Shown: positions 13,670 to 21,560, numbered from the stretch's first letter. The stretch is 64,000 nucleotides of DNA from Eubacteriales bacterium (GCA_030539285.1 JAUNSH010000001.1:1-64000); one strand, 5' to 3'. Notes: a model not told the origin generated them from the letters alone. Numbers and translations are program-made.

Positions 13670-14065
13670 CTAAGCCCTATGAACACGCCGTCCCAGCCTG
13701 TCCAGTCCCGTCTCGGCCCAGCCGTACAGCGCCATGCCCGCCGCGCTGAGAGGGACCCACAGGGCCATGAACATGGGGCATATCTGCCCCAGAAAATTCC
13801 CCGGCTGTGCCCGGTAGTCCCAGACGGCAAAATCCCGGTTCGCCAGTAGCCCCGTGGCCAGCTCCACCGCCGTGATCGTCCCCGCTCCCACGCCGATCTT
13901 CGCGGGCATCGGCAGATTCCGCCTACGCAGCTTTCCAAGCAGCAAAAAGCACAGTCCCCCCGCGCCGAACATGCTGATATGGCTGCGCCCCCGATATAAT
14001 AGTTCCAGCCCCACATAGGCACCTCCCCCCAGGCAGAACAGGCTCAGATACTTTCCGATTTTCAT
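13670..14065 (-). CDS. Putative ABC-transporter type IV (CmpB-like) small membrane protein
   Basis: I take the ATG at 14065 (AGAGGTG seven bases upstream), giving 131 residues. Hydrophobic helices are at about 8-22, 36-50, 62-76 and 93-115. The segment GVGAGTITAVELATGLLAN followed by WDYRAQPGNFLGQICP matches the pattern of the CmpB-like family (ITxxE, WDYS..P.N..GQIC), whose function is not firmly known. The gene is monocistronic and divergent from the tRNA genes. Confidence 0.7.
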   Translation of the reverse strand: MKIGKYLSLFCLGGGAYVGLELLYRGRSHISMFGAGGLCFLLLGKLRRRNLPMPAKIGVGAGTITAVELATGLLANRDFAVWDYRAQPGNFLGQICPMFMALWVPLSAAGMALYGWAETGLDRLGRRVHRA

Positions 14066-14124
14066 GGTCAAACACCTCTCGGAAAGTATTCCCAAAAATT
14101 CTTTAAAAAAACCGAAAATAATTC

Positions 14125-14153
14125 TTGACAAAAAGCGCATCCTGAGATATACT
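14125..14153 (+). promoter_or_regulatory. Promoter of the tRNA-Met/tRNA-Glu unit
   Basis: TTGACA (14125-14130), 17 bases, TATACT (14148-14153). Transcription would begin near 14160, about 40 bases before the first tRNA. Confidence 0.85.
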
Positions 14154-14198
14154 GATGAAGCTGATTTCGGCGGTGCCCGAAATCCTTTGACCACACAT

Positions 14199-14274
14199 GG
14201 CGGCATAACTCAGTTGGTAGAGTAGCCGGTTCATACCCGGTATGTCATCTGTTCGAATCAGATTGCCGCTACCA
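14199..14274 (+). tRNA. tRNA-Met (CAT), elongator type
   Basis: The 76-base gene folds as a full cloverleaf: acceptor GGCGGCA with TGCCGCT, D arm CTC/GAG, anticodon loop TTCATAC, T loop TTCGAAT, encoded ACCA. The anticodon stem lacks the three G-C pairs of initiator tRNA and position 1 is paired, so it is an elongator methionine tRNA; a lysidine-type tRNA-Ile is less likely given the GGCGGC acceptor. Confidence 0.93.
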
Positions 14275-14349
14275 GGCCCGTTGGTCAAGCGGTTAAGACA
14301 CCGCCCTTTCACGGCGGTAACATGGGTTCGATTCCCGTACGGGTCACCA
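14275..14349 (+). tRNA. tRNA-Glu (TTC)
   Basis: A 75-base gene directly abutting the tRNA-Met. Acceptor GGCCCGT pairs with ACGGGTC, the anticodon loop is CTTTCAC with TTC, the T loop is TTCGATT, and CCA is encoded. Both tRNAs must be processed from one precursor. Confidence 0.95.
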
Positions 14350-14357
14350 TGAAATGA

Positions 14358-14387
14358 AGCTCGTTCCGAAAGGAACGGGCTTTTTTT
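14358..14387 (+). terminator. Intrinsic terminator after tRNA-Glu
   Basis: AGCTCGTTCC and GGAACGGGCT form a 10-bp stem with a GAAA tetraloop, followed by seven T. Confidence 0.9.
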
Positions 14388-14450
14388 CATGATGGAAGAC
14401 GGGTGCCATTGGCGGGAGCAAGCCCCCGCCCTACCCTTCGCGGACCGTTT

Positions 14451-14888
14451 TCACAGCATCCCCATCAGCTCCGCGATCAGGGCGCACTGCCGCTGGGCGC
14501 GGTCAGCCAGCTCCCGGAACACTGCCCCGGTCTCCGGGTCCACCGTCCGGGCGGTGTATTCCGCCATACAGTTGCGTGTACGGTGGTAGCAGCCCCGCAG
14601 CAGCCGCAAGGCAGGCTCTTTCCCGGGCTGGGGAAATTTGAGGTTGCCCCCGTCCTCCCCCCGGAGCACCTCCAGCCCCCGCAGGCAGGCGGAGATCACC
14701 GCCTCCTCCCGGTACAGCTGCGCCGCTTTCTCCCCTGCCTTCCCCGTCAGCGACGAGGAAAGCTGCCGGTAGGCCCCGCACAGGGCCGCCGACTCCCGGC
14801 GCAAGGCCCGGATGCCATCCCTGGGCACCGCCGGCTGGGGATTTCGCACCCGCTGCCAAACCTCCCGGCTTTTGTCCATATGTTCCAT
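14451..14888 (-). CDS. Unknown helical protein divergent from lexA
   Basis: The preferred start is the ATG at 14888, seven bases after GAGGGGGG, giving 145 residues. The protein is mostly helical, with no signal or membrane segment. The pattern LYREEAVISACLRGL.. then RLLRGCYHRTRNCMAEYTAR, with Glu and His residues spaced on helices, loosely recalls ferritin-like or rubrerythrin-related proteins, but I cannot name a family with confidence. It is divergent from lexA with about 120 bases between the starts, so shared control is possible. Confidence 0.55.
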   Translation of the reverse strand: MEHMDKSREVWQRVRNPQPAVPRDGIRALRRESAALCGAYRQLSSSLTGKAGEKAAQLYREEAVISACLRGLEVLRGEDGGNLKFPQPGKEPALRLLRGCYHRTRNCMAEYTARTVDPETGAVFRELADRAQRQCALIAELMGML

Positions 14889-14968
14889 TCCCATCCCCCC
14901 TCGAATAGTATAGGCGTCAAATCCTGATTTTGTGAAAAATAATTCTTTCTTTTTTCGAAAATATGTGC

Positions 14969-14974
14969 TATAAT
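14969..14974 (+). promoter_or_regulatory. Extended minus-10 of the lexA promoter
   Basis: TGC-TATAAT is a strong extended minus-10; the minus-35 position (TTTCTT) is weak. Overlapping it upstream, CGAAAATATGTGC is a poor match to the Gram-positive LexA box (CGAAC-N4-GTTCG), so autoregulation is possible but not shown. Confidence 0.6.
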
Positions 14975-15007
14975 CTTCGTAAGAAACCATCCTCAGGAGG
15001 TGCCGCC

Positions 15008-15583
15008 ATGCCCAGAACCAGTAACAAAGCCGATCTGATCATGGATTATGTCAACCAGTTTATTCAGGAAAACGGCTACTCCCCCTCCGTGCGGGAGATC
15101 GGCGCGGCGGTGGGCCTGCGCTCCACCGCATCCGTCAGCTACCACTTGCAGGCGCTTCAGGAGAAGGGTCTGATCCAGGCACCCGGTGCCAAGGGCCGCA
15201 AGCGGGCGCTGGTCACCGGCTCCCGGCCCGGTCAGATTCCCGTCATCGGCGTGGTCACGGCGGGCCTGCCCATTCTGGCGGTGGAAAATCAGGAGGGCAC
15301 CATTCCCTGGGCGGAAGCGGGCTGCTTTGCCCTGCGGGTCCGGGGAGACAGCATGATAAACGCGGGCATTCTGGAGGGGGACAAGGTCGTTGTCCGTCCC
15401 CAGCCCTCTGCCGATGATGGGCAGATCGTGGTGGCCCGCATCGAGGACGAGGCCACCGTCAAGCGGCTGCTGTGCCGGAACGGTCAGGTCTGGCTCATGC
15501 CGGAAAACGACAATTACGCCCCCATCGACGGCACCCACGCGGAGATCATCGGCGTTGTCCGGGGCGTGGTCAGGGAATATTGA
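15008..15583 (+). CDS. lexA: LexA repressor (SOS response)
   Basis: LexA represses DNA-damage genes and cleaves itself when RecA filaments form. The 191-residue protein begins at the ATG 15008 with CAGGAGG seven bases upstream. Residues 1-65 are the winged-helix domain (SPSVREIGAAVGLRSTASVSYHLQALQEKG). The cleavage site is Ala-Gly in VVTAGLP, the catalytic Ser is in RGDSMINAG and the Lys in EATVKRL, so it should be active. No SOS partner gene (sulA-like or yneA) is adjacent. Confidence 0.96.
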   Translation: MPRTSNKADLIMDYVNQFIQENGYSPSVREIGAAVGLRSTASVSYHLQALQEKGLIQAPGAKGRKRALVTGSRPGQIPVIGVVTAGLPILAVENQEGTIPWAEAGCFALRVRGDSMINAGILEGDKVVVRPQPSADDGQIVVARIEDEATVKRLLCRNGQVWLMPENDNYAPIDGTHAEIIGVVRGVVREY

Positions 15584-15587
15584 GCCA

Positions 15588-15612
15588 AAGCCTTCCCCTT
15601 TGGGGAAGGCTT
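15588..15612. terminator. Hairpin after lexA, of the AAGCCTTCCCC repeat type
   Basis: AAGCCTTCCCC and GGGGAAGGCTT form an 11-bp stem around TTT, five bases after the lexA stop. No T run follows. The same arms bound the longer element at 19248-19406. Confidence 0.6.
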
Positions 15613-15667
15613 GAGGCCGCCGCACTTCCTCTGCGCACATTTGTCCGCAGCTGACGAAAAATAATGC

Positions 15668-15696
15668 TTGACAAATGGCTCCGGATGGTGTATAAA
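15668..15696 (+). promoter_or_regulatory. Promoter of the T-box leader
   Basis: TTGACA (15668-15673), 17 bases, TATAAA (15691-15696), starting transcription near 15703. Confidence 0.8.
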
Positions 15697-15702
15697 GACT
15701 TT

Positions 15703-15982
15703 AAGCTAATAAAGTAAACTTTAGAAGCGGAAGTAAAGTTGCCAGCGCATCCACAGAGAGTTCCCCACAGCTGAGAGGGGAGCGAAAAGCGGAGCAGCAA
15801 ATGGGCCGCCGAGGGCAGAGGGAACGGAAAGCTTTTCTTAGTATCTTCTGACGCATTGCCAGCGTTACCGGGCACACGGCGTGTTTGCGCCGGTTGAGCG
15901 GTCGGTTTTACCGGCAAACAAGGTGGTACCGCAGAAATTGTATTTTCTGTCCTTGTTCCCTCAGGGGAACAGGGACTTTTTT
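15703..15982 (+). ncRNA. T-box riboswitch, probably tryptophan-specific
   Basis: A T-box senses the charging of a tRNA and lets transcription continue when the tRNA is uncharged. The T-box bulge sequence AAGGTGGTACCGCAG is at 15920-15934. The terminator is GTCCTTGTTCCC/GGGGAACAGGGAC (15949-15976) followed by six T. Stem I starts near 15727: GCGG and TTGC on the left pair with GCAG and GCCGC on the right, leaving an internal loop with AGTA on one side and CAAATGG on the other. The specifier codon in that loop reads TGG (Trp), which fits the downstream importer. Confidence 0.9.
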
Positions 15983-16005
15983 CATTTCCGAAAGGAGAAA
16001 GGCGT

Positions 16006-16038
16006 ATGATAAAAAAGCTACCGGGAAAACGATGGTGA
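16006..16038 (+). CDS. Ten-codon ORF ending in Trp, downstream of the T-box
   Basis: MIKKLPGKRW followed by TGA, with AAAGGAG ten bases upstream of the ATG. It lies between the T-box terminator (ends 15982) and the importer gene (16169). The last sense codon is the rare TGG. Downstream, GGGTGGTAA and TTACACCC can form a hairpin (16069-16090). A leader-peptide role in tryptophan sensing is inference; it may also be a chance or remnant ORF. Confidence 0.4.
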   Translation: MIKKLPGKRW

Positions 16039-16168
16039 CGGCAATGCCGCAGATAATGCGTGCTCAGCCGGGTGGTAATCGTTACACCCTTGGGCATCGC
16101 TCGGTATCGTTCCATTGTTCCAGAGTAAAATGATTTCATACAACATACAGTATAAAGGAGTATTTACC

Positions 16169-17221
16169 ATGAAAAAGGTTATTTCTGTTATCTCTTCCCT
16201 GATCCTCACCGCTTCCCTGTTGGCCGGCTGCGGCGCGTCCTCCGCTCCCGCTGCCACCACCGCTCCCGCCCCTGCCGCCACCACCGCGGCTACCCCGGAA
16301 ACCCAGGCCCCCGAGACGCAGGCAGCCGCCGCCAGCTACTCCGTTGCCATCGTGCAGCAGCTGGATCACTCCTCTCTGGACGAGATCCGCACCGCCGTTG
16401 CCGCCGAGCTGAAGGCCAAGGCCGATGCCGCCGGTATCGAACTGACCATTTCTGAGTACAATGGACAGAACGACCCCACCATGCTGGGCCAGATCGGCGC
16501 TCAGGTTATGGGTGATAACGTCGATATGATCATTCCCATCGCCACCCTGGCCGCCCAGACCATGGTCACCGCCGCTGAGGGCACCGACACTGCCATCGTG
16601 TACGCCGCCATCTCCGATCCCGAGACCGCGGGTCTCACCAATCTGGACAATGTCACCGGCACCTCCGACGCTCTGAACACCCCCTTCATTCTGGACATGA
16701 TGCTGGCCGCCAACCCCGACACCAAGACCGTGGGCCTGCTGTACTCCAATTCCGAAGCCAACTCCACCACCCCCATCGCCGAAGCAAAGGCCTATCTGGA
16801 ATCCAAGGGCATTGATTACATTGAAAAGACCGGCAACACCACCGACGAGATCGTCACCGCCGCTACCTCTCTGGTAGGCCGCGTGGACGCCGTGTTCACC
16901 CCCACCGATAACGTGGTCATGGCCGCTGAGACCGCCGTTGCCGAGATCCTGAACGATGCCGGCATCCCCCACTACACCGGCGCTGATTCCTTCGTCCAGT
17001 CCGGCGCCTTCACCACCTGCGGTGTCAACTACACTGAGCTTGGCACCTACACCGCCGACATGGCCTTTGACATTCTGCTGGGCGGCGAGGTTCCCGAGTA
17101 CCACGTCATGGACGGCGGCATCATCACCGTGAACACCGACACCGCCGCAGCTCTGGGCATTGACTACAGCGTGTTCAGCACCATGGCCAACACCGTTGTG
17201 GAAGTCACGACAGAAGAGTAA
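16169..17221 (+). CDS. trpX: Tryptophan-type ABC transporter substrate-binding lipoprotein
   Basis: The start is the ATG 16169 (AAAGGAG upstream). The 350-residue protein has a lipoprotein signal peptide with lipobox LLAGC, an Ala/Thr/Pro-rich linker (about 22-55), and an ABC_sub_bind domain (VAIVQQLDHSSLDEI, GQNDPTML, PIATLAAQTM, VFTPTDNVVM). This is the TrpX-like family, usually encoded with TrpY and TrpZ as here. Control by a Trp-type T-box supports tryptophan as substrate; tyrosine or an indole compound cannot be excluded. It is the first gene after the leader. Confidence 0.88.
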   Translation: MKKVISVISSLILTASLLAGCGASSAPAATTAPAPAATTAATPETQAPETQAAAASYSVAIVQQLDHSSLDEIRTAVAAELKAKADAAGIELTISEYNGQNDPTMLGQIGAQVMGDNVDMIIPIATLAAQTMVTAAEGTDTAIVYAAISDPETAGLTNLDNVTGTSDALNTPFILDMMLAANPDTKTVGLLYSNSEANSTTPIAEAKAYLESKGIDYIEKTGNTTDEIVTAATSLVGRVDAVFTPTDNVVMAAETAVAEILNDAGIPHYTGADSFVQSGAFTTCGVNYTELGTYTADMAFDILLGGEVPEYHVMDGGIITVNTDTAAALGIDYSVFSTMANTVVEVTTEE

Positions 17222-17551
17222 CTGTATTCTGTAGGGGCGGGTCATTGACCCGCCCGCAAGGCTCCTCTCTTAGAGGAGCTGTCAGCGCATAAAAAGCACA
17301 CCGTAGGGGGCGTGGTGCTCCGCGCAGCGAATCAAAATCGAACTGATTGCCAGTGGCAATCAGTCCATAATGAAAACCCACATCGCCCCTTTTGCAGATG
17401 TTCTGAATTCGCCGAAGTGCGGCAATCATCGTACCCTTTTACCGCGGGCCGATGTAGGCATCGGCCCCTACGGTTTTCAAAAGTCCGGGTTCCCCTAAAA
17501 GGGGAGCCTTGCCCTCGTTATACAAGCATTTCTATTGAAGGGAGAGTCCCC
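17222..17551. repeat. Repeat-filled gap between trpX and trpY
   Basis: The 330 bases hold no gene. 17231-17252 is a GTAGGGGCGGGTC/GACCCGCCC hairpin. 17301-17473 is an element bounded by CCGTAGGGGG and CCCCTACGG; its middle (CACATCGCCCC.. ATGTTCTGAATTCGCCGAAG) is shared with 24322-24433. A CTGATTGCCAGTGGCAATCAG palindrome-like unit is inside. The importer operon is interrupted by these insertions, but no terminator with a T run is seen, so trpYZ may still be read from the T-box promoter. Confidence 0.75.
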
Positions 17552-18442
17552 ATGATTTCCTCTGCCATTGTTTTCAGCGCTTTGGAGCTGGGCTGCATCT
17601 ACGCCCTGGTGGCGCTGGCGCTGTTCCTCAGTTTCCGGGTGCTGAACATCGCCGATATGACCACCGACGGCGCCTTTACTCTGGGCTGCGCCGTGTCCGC
17701 CACCTTCGCCGTGGCGGGGCACCCCATTCTGGGCCTGCCCGCCGCCATGCTGGCGGGAGCCTGCGCCGGCAGCGTCACCGCCTTTTTGCAGACCAAGCTG
17801 CAAATTCCCTCCATTCTCGCGGGTATCATCACCAATACGGGGCTGTACACCGTGAATCTGGCGGTCATGGGCTTCTCCTCCAATGTCAATATGATGAAGG
17901 CCGCCACGGTATTTTCCATGGTGCAGCCCCTTTTCGGCAAAACCTTCTATAAGCTGATCCCCGTGGCGATTCTGACGGCCTGCGTGGGCATTCTGCTGGC
18001 CCTGTTCCTGAAAACCCGGCTGGGCCTGTCCATCCGGGCCACCGGCGACAATCCGGACATGGTGCGGGCCTCCTCCATCAACACCGGCTTCACCATCACC
18101 GTGGGCCTGTGCGTTTCCAACTCTCTCACCGCCCTGTCCGGCGCGGTGCTGGCCCAGTACCAGAAGACCGCCGATATTAACCTGGGCACCGGCATGGTCA
18201 TCATCGGCCTGGCCTCTCTCATCATCGGCGAGACGCTGCTGCCCAAGGGCAAGATCTGGCTGAAAATTCTGGGCGCGGTTCTCGGCTCCGTCGTCTACCG
18301 CTTCATCATCGCCATTGCCCTGCGCATGGATCTGCCCAGCGAGTGCCTGAAGCTGATCTCCGCCACCATCGTGGCCCTCGCCATCGGCCTGCCCGCCATC
18401 AAGAGCAGTCTCAAGCCCGCCACCGCCAAGGGAGGGAAGTAA
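17552..18442 (+). CDS. trpY: ABC transporter permease, tryptophan-type importer
   Basis: The start at 17552 (ATG, GAAGGGAG upstream) gives 296 residues with eight or more hydrophobic helices. It belongs to the branched-chain-amino-acid-type permease superfamily (LSFRVLNIADMTTDGAFTLGC at the N-terminus; RATGDNPDMVRASSIN in the cytoplasmic loop that contacts the ATPase). It ends one base before the ATP-binding protein gene. Specificity is inferred from trpX and the T-box. Confidence 0.9.
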   Translation: MISSAIVFSALELGCIYALVALALFLSFRVLNIADMTTDGAFTLGCAVSATFAVAGHPILGLPAAMLAGACAGSVTAFLQTKLQIPSILAGIITNTGLYTVNLAVMGFSSNVNMMKAATVFSMVQPLFGKTFYKLIPVAILTACVGILLALFLKTRLGLSIRATGDNPDMVRASSINTGFTITVGLCVSNSLTALSGAVLAQYQKTADINLGTGMVIIGLASLIIGETLLPKGKIWLKILGAVLGSVVYRFIIAIALRMDLPSECLKLISATIVALAIGLPAIKSSLKPATAKGGK

Positions 18443-18443
18443 G

Positions 18444-19238
18444 ATGCTGAAAATCACCAACATTTCCAAGACCTTCAATCCGGGCACCATCAATGAAAAG
18501 AAGGCCCTGACCGATCTGAGTCTTCACCTAAACAAAGGCGACTTCGTGACCATCCTCGGCTCCAATGGCGCAGGCAAATCCACCCTCTTTAACGCCATAG
18601 CCGGCTCCTTCCCGGTGGACAGCGGCGACATTCGTCTGGACGGGCAGAACATCACCAGCCTGCCGGACTTTAGGCGCAGCAAATTCATCGGGCGGATGTT
18701 TCAGGATCCCCTGAAGGGCACCGCCCCCAACATGACCATTGAGGAAAATCTGGCCCTTGCCTATATGCGGGCCTCCTCCGGTACCTCCCCCTTCTCCATG
18801 ATCTCCCGGGCCGACCGGAAGGACTTCCGGGAGCGGCTGAGCCAGCTGGGTCTGGGTCTGGAGGATCGAATGAACCACCCTGTGGGACTGTTGTCTGGCG
18901 GCCAGCGTCAGGCATTGACCCTGCTCATGGCCACCATGGTCACCCCCAAGCTCCTGCTTCTGGACGAGCACACCGCTGCTCTGGACCCCGCCACGGCAGA
19001 AAAAGTTCTGGCTCTGACCAAGCAGATCGTGGTCGAAAACGGCATCACCTGCCTGATGATCACCCACAACATCCCCTCGGCCCTGAGTCTGGGTAACCGC
19101 ACCATCATGATGAATAACGGCACCATCGTGCTGGACATCGCCGGGCAGGAGCGGGCGGATATGACCCCGGAGAAATTGCTGAAAGTCTTCCACCAGCAGG
19201 GCATCAGCAATGACCGCATTGAGTTAAGCGCAGAATAA
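18444..19238 (+). CDS. trpZ: ABC transporter ATP-binding protein, tryptophan-type importer
   Basis: A 264-residue ATPase with Walker A GSNGAGKST (about 38-46), Q-loop MFQDP, signature LLSGGQRQ, Walker B LLLLDEHTAALDP and switch His in MITHN. The usual E-T/P of the Walker B end is DEHTAALDP, common in this subfamily. It completes the importer. Confidence 0.93.
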   Translation: MLKITNISKTFNPGTINEKKALTDLSLHLNKGDFVTILGSNGAGKSTLFNAIAGSFPVDSGDIRLDGQNITSLPDFRRSKFIGRMFQDPLKGTAPNMTIEENLALAYMRASSGTSPFSMISRADRKDFRERLSQLGLGLEDRMNHPVGLLSGGQRQALTLLMATMVTPKLLLLDEHTAALDPATAEKVLALTKQIVVENGITCLMITHNIPSALSLGNRTIMMNNGTIVLDIAGQERADMTPEKLLKVFHQQGISNDRIELSAE

Positions 19239-19247
19239 TAGGAAAAT

Positions 19248-19410
19248 AAGCCTTCCCCGAGGGGGAAGGTGCCCCAGTGCGCACACTGGGGCGGATGAGG
19301 GAATGACTGGTTACGTTTTCGCCGCAGGATGGATATTTCAATCACCTGCTCCCGCACCTCATCCGTCACGGCTTCGCCGTGCCACCTTCCCCAGAGGGGA
19401 AGGCTTTTTT
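19248..19410. repeat. Palindromic AAGCCTTCCCC element, ending in a terminator
   Basis: The element begins AAGCCTTCCCCGAGGGGGAAGG and ends CCTTCCCCAGAGGGGAAGGC followed by six T. Inner halves carry GGATGAGG and CCTCATCC, so the whole can fold into one long hairpin. The right-end hairpin would terminate trpXYZ. A short copy is at 15588-15612. Confidence 0.8.
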
Positions 19411-19469
19411 CGCATTTTTGCAACCAACCACGTTTTTTGTCGAGTATATCATTGAGAGGAGGCTCTGCC

Positions 19470-20030
19470 ATGGAGGATGAACAGATCGTAGCCCTGTACT
19501 GGGAGCGCAGCGAACAGGCGATCTCGGAGACCGAGAAAAAATATGACCGCTACTTAGAAAAAATCGCACACAACATTCTGAACAACATAGAGGACAGCCG
19601 GGAGAGCGTCAACGACACCTATCTCGCCGCCTGGGATTCCATGCCGCCCCACCGGCCCAGCGTACTGTCGGCGTACCTCGCCAAGCTGACCCGGCGGATC
19701 TCCATTGACCGCTTCCGCTACCGCACAAGGGACAAGCGAATGGGTTCCGAATACGCCATTTCCCTGTCGGAGCTGTCCGACTGCGTGTCTGGGGGAAATT
19801 CTGCCGAGGAGATCCTCGACGCCAAGGCCCTTGCCGATGCCATCGGGCTCTACCTGCGGCTGCAAAGCAAAGAAACCCAGGCCGCCTTTCTGGGACGGTA
19901 TTATTTCCTCGACCCGGTGAAGGAGATCGCCGGGTATCTGGGAATATCGGAGAGCAAGGTCAAGAGCCTGCTGTACCGCACCCGGCTGGGGCTGAAGGAA
20001 TATCTGGAAAAGGAGGGGTTCTGTCTATGA
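19470..20030 (+). CDS. ECF-type RNA polymerase sigma factor
   Basis: A 186-residue sigma-70 family protein; start at ATG 19470 with GAGAGGAGG upstream. Region 2 is about residues 15-80 (YLEKIAHNILNN.. DTYLAAWDSMPP.. LARRISIDRFR type, here KLTRRISIDRFRYR), region 4 is about 125-180 (LDPVKEIAGYLGISESKVKSLLYRTR). It overlaps the next gene by four bases (ATGA), the usual arrangement of a sigma factor with its anti-sigma partner. The regulon is unknown. Confidence 0.88.
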   Translation: MEDEQIVALYWERSEQAISETEKKYDRYLEKIAHNILNNIEDSRESVNDTYLAAWDSMPPHRPSVLSAYLAKLTRRISIDRFRYRTRDKRMGSEYAISLSELSDCVSGGNSAEEILDAKALADAIGLYLRLQSKETQAAFLGRYYFLDPVKEIAGYLGISESKVKSLLYRTRLGLKEYLEKEGFCL

Positions 20031-20734
20031 ATGCTGAGCAATTTCACGATGCCCTGACACTGCTTCCGGAAGACCTGGTGTCCCAGACTGACGAATTCCG
20101 CAGCCGCAAGCCGAAAATCATTCCCTGGAAGCAGTACACCGCTGTTGCCGCCTGCTTTGCAATTCTGCTGACCTCGGCAGTCCTTGTATATACCCCGCAA
20201 TCCGCACCTGTGGTATCCTACTCTGCCGCGAAGCAGGAAGCGGCAGATGCCGCCCCCGAAATGGAAGCCGCGGCAGAAGCACCGATGGAGAGGAATGCCA
20301 TGACGGATGAAGCGCCGCTGGCGGGGGCCGCCGCGACAGAAGCGCCCTCCTGCCCGATGGTGGAGACTCCCTGTCTGCGCAGCGCAGCGGAAATTGACCG
20401 CTCTGCCGCGATCATCACCTCCCGGTCAGAATTGGAGTCTTATTTTACGGAAATGGGCGAATTTTATCAGCTGGACGCTTTGATAGATGCCTGCGTCTTG
20501 TACGATGCGGCGTGGTTCTCCAACAGCGATTTACTGCTGATCCCCGTGGACAACGTCTCCCCTTCCTGTACGGTTACGGATGTGTCACTTACGAATGGAA
20601 CCTGCGAGATCACCCTCACCGGAGAGGAAACAGAGGCGAGCACCTGCTTCCACGGTGCCCTTCCCGTGGACAAGGGCGCTGTGACGGACACGAACAATAT
20701 CTCCGTAATCTATAATTCCGACACAAACGGCTAA
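20027..20734 (+). CDS. Putative anti-sigma-like membrane protein, unknown sensor domain
   Basis: A 235-residue protein: a short cytoplasmic part (1-36), one membrane helix (about 38-56, YTAVAACFAILLTSAVLVY), an Ala/Glu/Pro-rich linker (65-110), and an extracytoplasmic domain with DLLLIPVDNVSPSC and cysteines at the end of short strands. Its ATGA overlap with the ECF gene and its topology suggest the sigma regulator. There is no recognisable zinc-finger (HxxxCxxC) anti-sigma motif, so the partner role is inference. Confidence 0.6.
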   Translation: MNAEQFHDALTLLPEDLVSQTDEFRSRKPKIIPWKQYTAVAACFAILLTSAVLVYTPQSAPVVSYSAAKQEAADAAPEMEAAAEAPMERNAMTDEAPLAGAAATEAPSCPMVETPCLRSAAEIDRSAAIITSRSELESYFTEMGEFYQLDALIDACVLYDAAWFSNSDLLLIPVDNVSPSCTVTDVSLTNGTCEITLTGEETEASTCFHGALPVDKGAVTDTNNISVIYNSDTNG

Positions 20735-20809
20735 AAAAACCGCCTATCGGAAGTCCCCCTTTCGGCATATAATAAGTCCAACAAAGCAAATTGCAAGGAG
20801 GACGAAATT

Positions 20810-21022
20810 ATGAAAGGCAAAAAGTTATACCGTTCCCGTGAAAATGCCATGCTGGCAGGGGTCTGCGGCGGCATCGGCGAGTTTTTTGACATTGACCCCA
20901 CTCTGGTGCGGCTGGCATGGGTGATCCTGGGCTTCTGCGGCGGTGTCGGCATCTGGGCCTACATCATCGCCGCCATCATCATCCCCCAGCGGCCCCAGTA
21001 CATTGAGGGGGAGAAGGTGTGA
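20810..21022 (+). CDS. PspC domain protein
   Basis: A 70-residue single-domain PspC: KKLYRSRENAMLAGVCGGIGEFFDIDPTLVRLAW, then a hydrophobic helix (about 36-58) and a short polar end. PspC proteins are linked to envelope stress responses. It is close downstream of the ECF pair and overlaps the next gene, so it may be a target of that sigma factor; this is inference. Confidence 0.92.
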   Translation: MKGKKLYRSRENAMLAGVCGGIGEFFDIDPTLVRLAWVILGFCGGVGIWAYIIAAIIIPQRPQYIEGEKV

Positions 21023-21024
21023 GT

Positions 21025-21552
21025 ATGAAACAGCTGGAAACCATTCAGAAGACCTTCCGGGTTTTGGGGATTCTAGCCAAAATCGCCTGGATCTTCTCCA
21101 TCGCCGGCGCGGTTCTCTGCGTTGTGGGCGCTCTGTGTGCCTTCGTCTGGTACTCAGGCGGGCAGATGTTCAGCCTGATGGGAGAGCCTGTCACCATCTT
21201 CGCCACGGGCAAGGGGATGAACGAACTGCTGGCGGTGCTGCTGAGTGATCTCGTCATGCTGGCATCGGAGGCCATACTGCTGTTTTTCGCAGGTAAATAC
21301 CTGAAAGCGGAGCAGGCCGAGGGCACGCCCTTTACGGAAACCGGCGCGGATATGCTTCAAAAGCTGGGCATCCGCTGCATCTGGCTGCCCATCGTGGCGG
21401 CTGTGATCGCCGGTATCATTGTGGTCTGCCTGGGTGCGGAGGAAACAGGGGACATCAGCAATCTGCCCAGCCTGGTCACCGGCATCGTACTGATCCTCGC
21501 CGCCATGATCTTCCGCTACGGCGCGGCGCTGGAAGAACAGTGCAAGCGCTGA
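21025..21552 (+). CDS. DUF2975-like membrane protein
   Basis: The ATG at 21025 has AAGG seven bases upstream; a GTG at 21019 overlapping the PspC stop is possible. The 175-residue protein has four hydrophobic helices (about 18-40, 68-88, 112-132, 145-165) and ends FRYGAALEEQ, as in DUF2975 proteins. It carries no helix-turn-helix. It is coupled to pspC. Confidence 0.6.
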   Translation: MKQLETIQKTFRVLGILAKIAWIFSIAGAVLCVVGALCAFVWYSGGQMFSLMGEPVTIFATGKGMNELLAVLLSDLVMLASEAILLFFAGKYLKAEQAEGTPFTETGADMLQKLGIRCIWLPIVAAVIAGIIVVCLGAEETGDISNLPSLVTGIVLILAAMIFRYGAALEEQCKR

Positions 21553-21560
21553 ACAAAAAA

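Noticed and set aside
14952..14968. LexA box in front of lexA
   Set aside because: CGAAAATATGTGC has several mismatches to CGAAC-N4-GTTCG and was not listed as an operator; it is only mentioned with the promoter.
15703..15982. Alternative reading of the T-box leader as specific for another amino acid
   Set aside because: Only TGG sits opposite the AGTA strand of the internal loop, and the downstream genes are TrpXYZ-like; other codon frames in that loop do not fit the pairing as well.
16136..17245. A 369-codon minus-strand frame opposite trpX
   Set aside because: Gly/His/Val-rich shadow of the lipoprotein gene, which has signal peptide, ribosome site and operon context.
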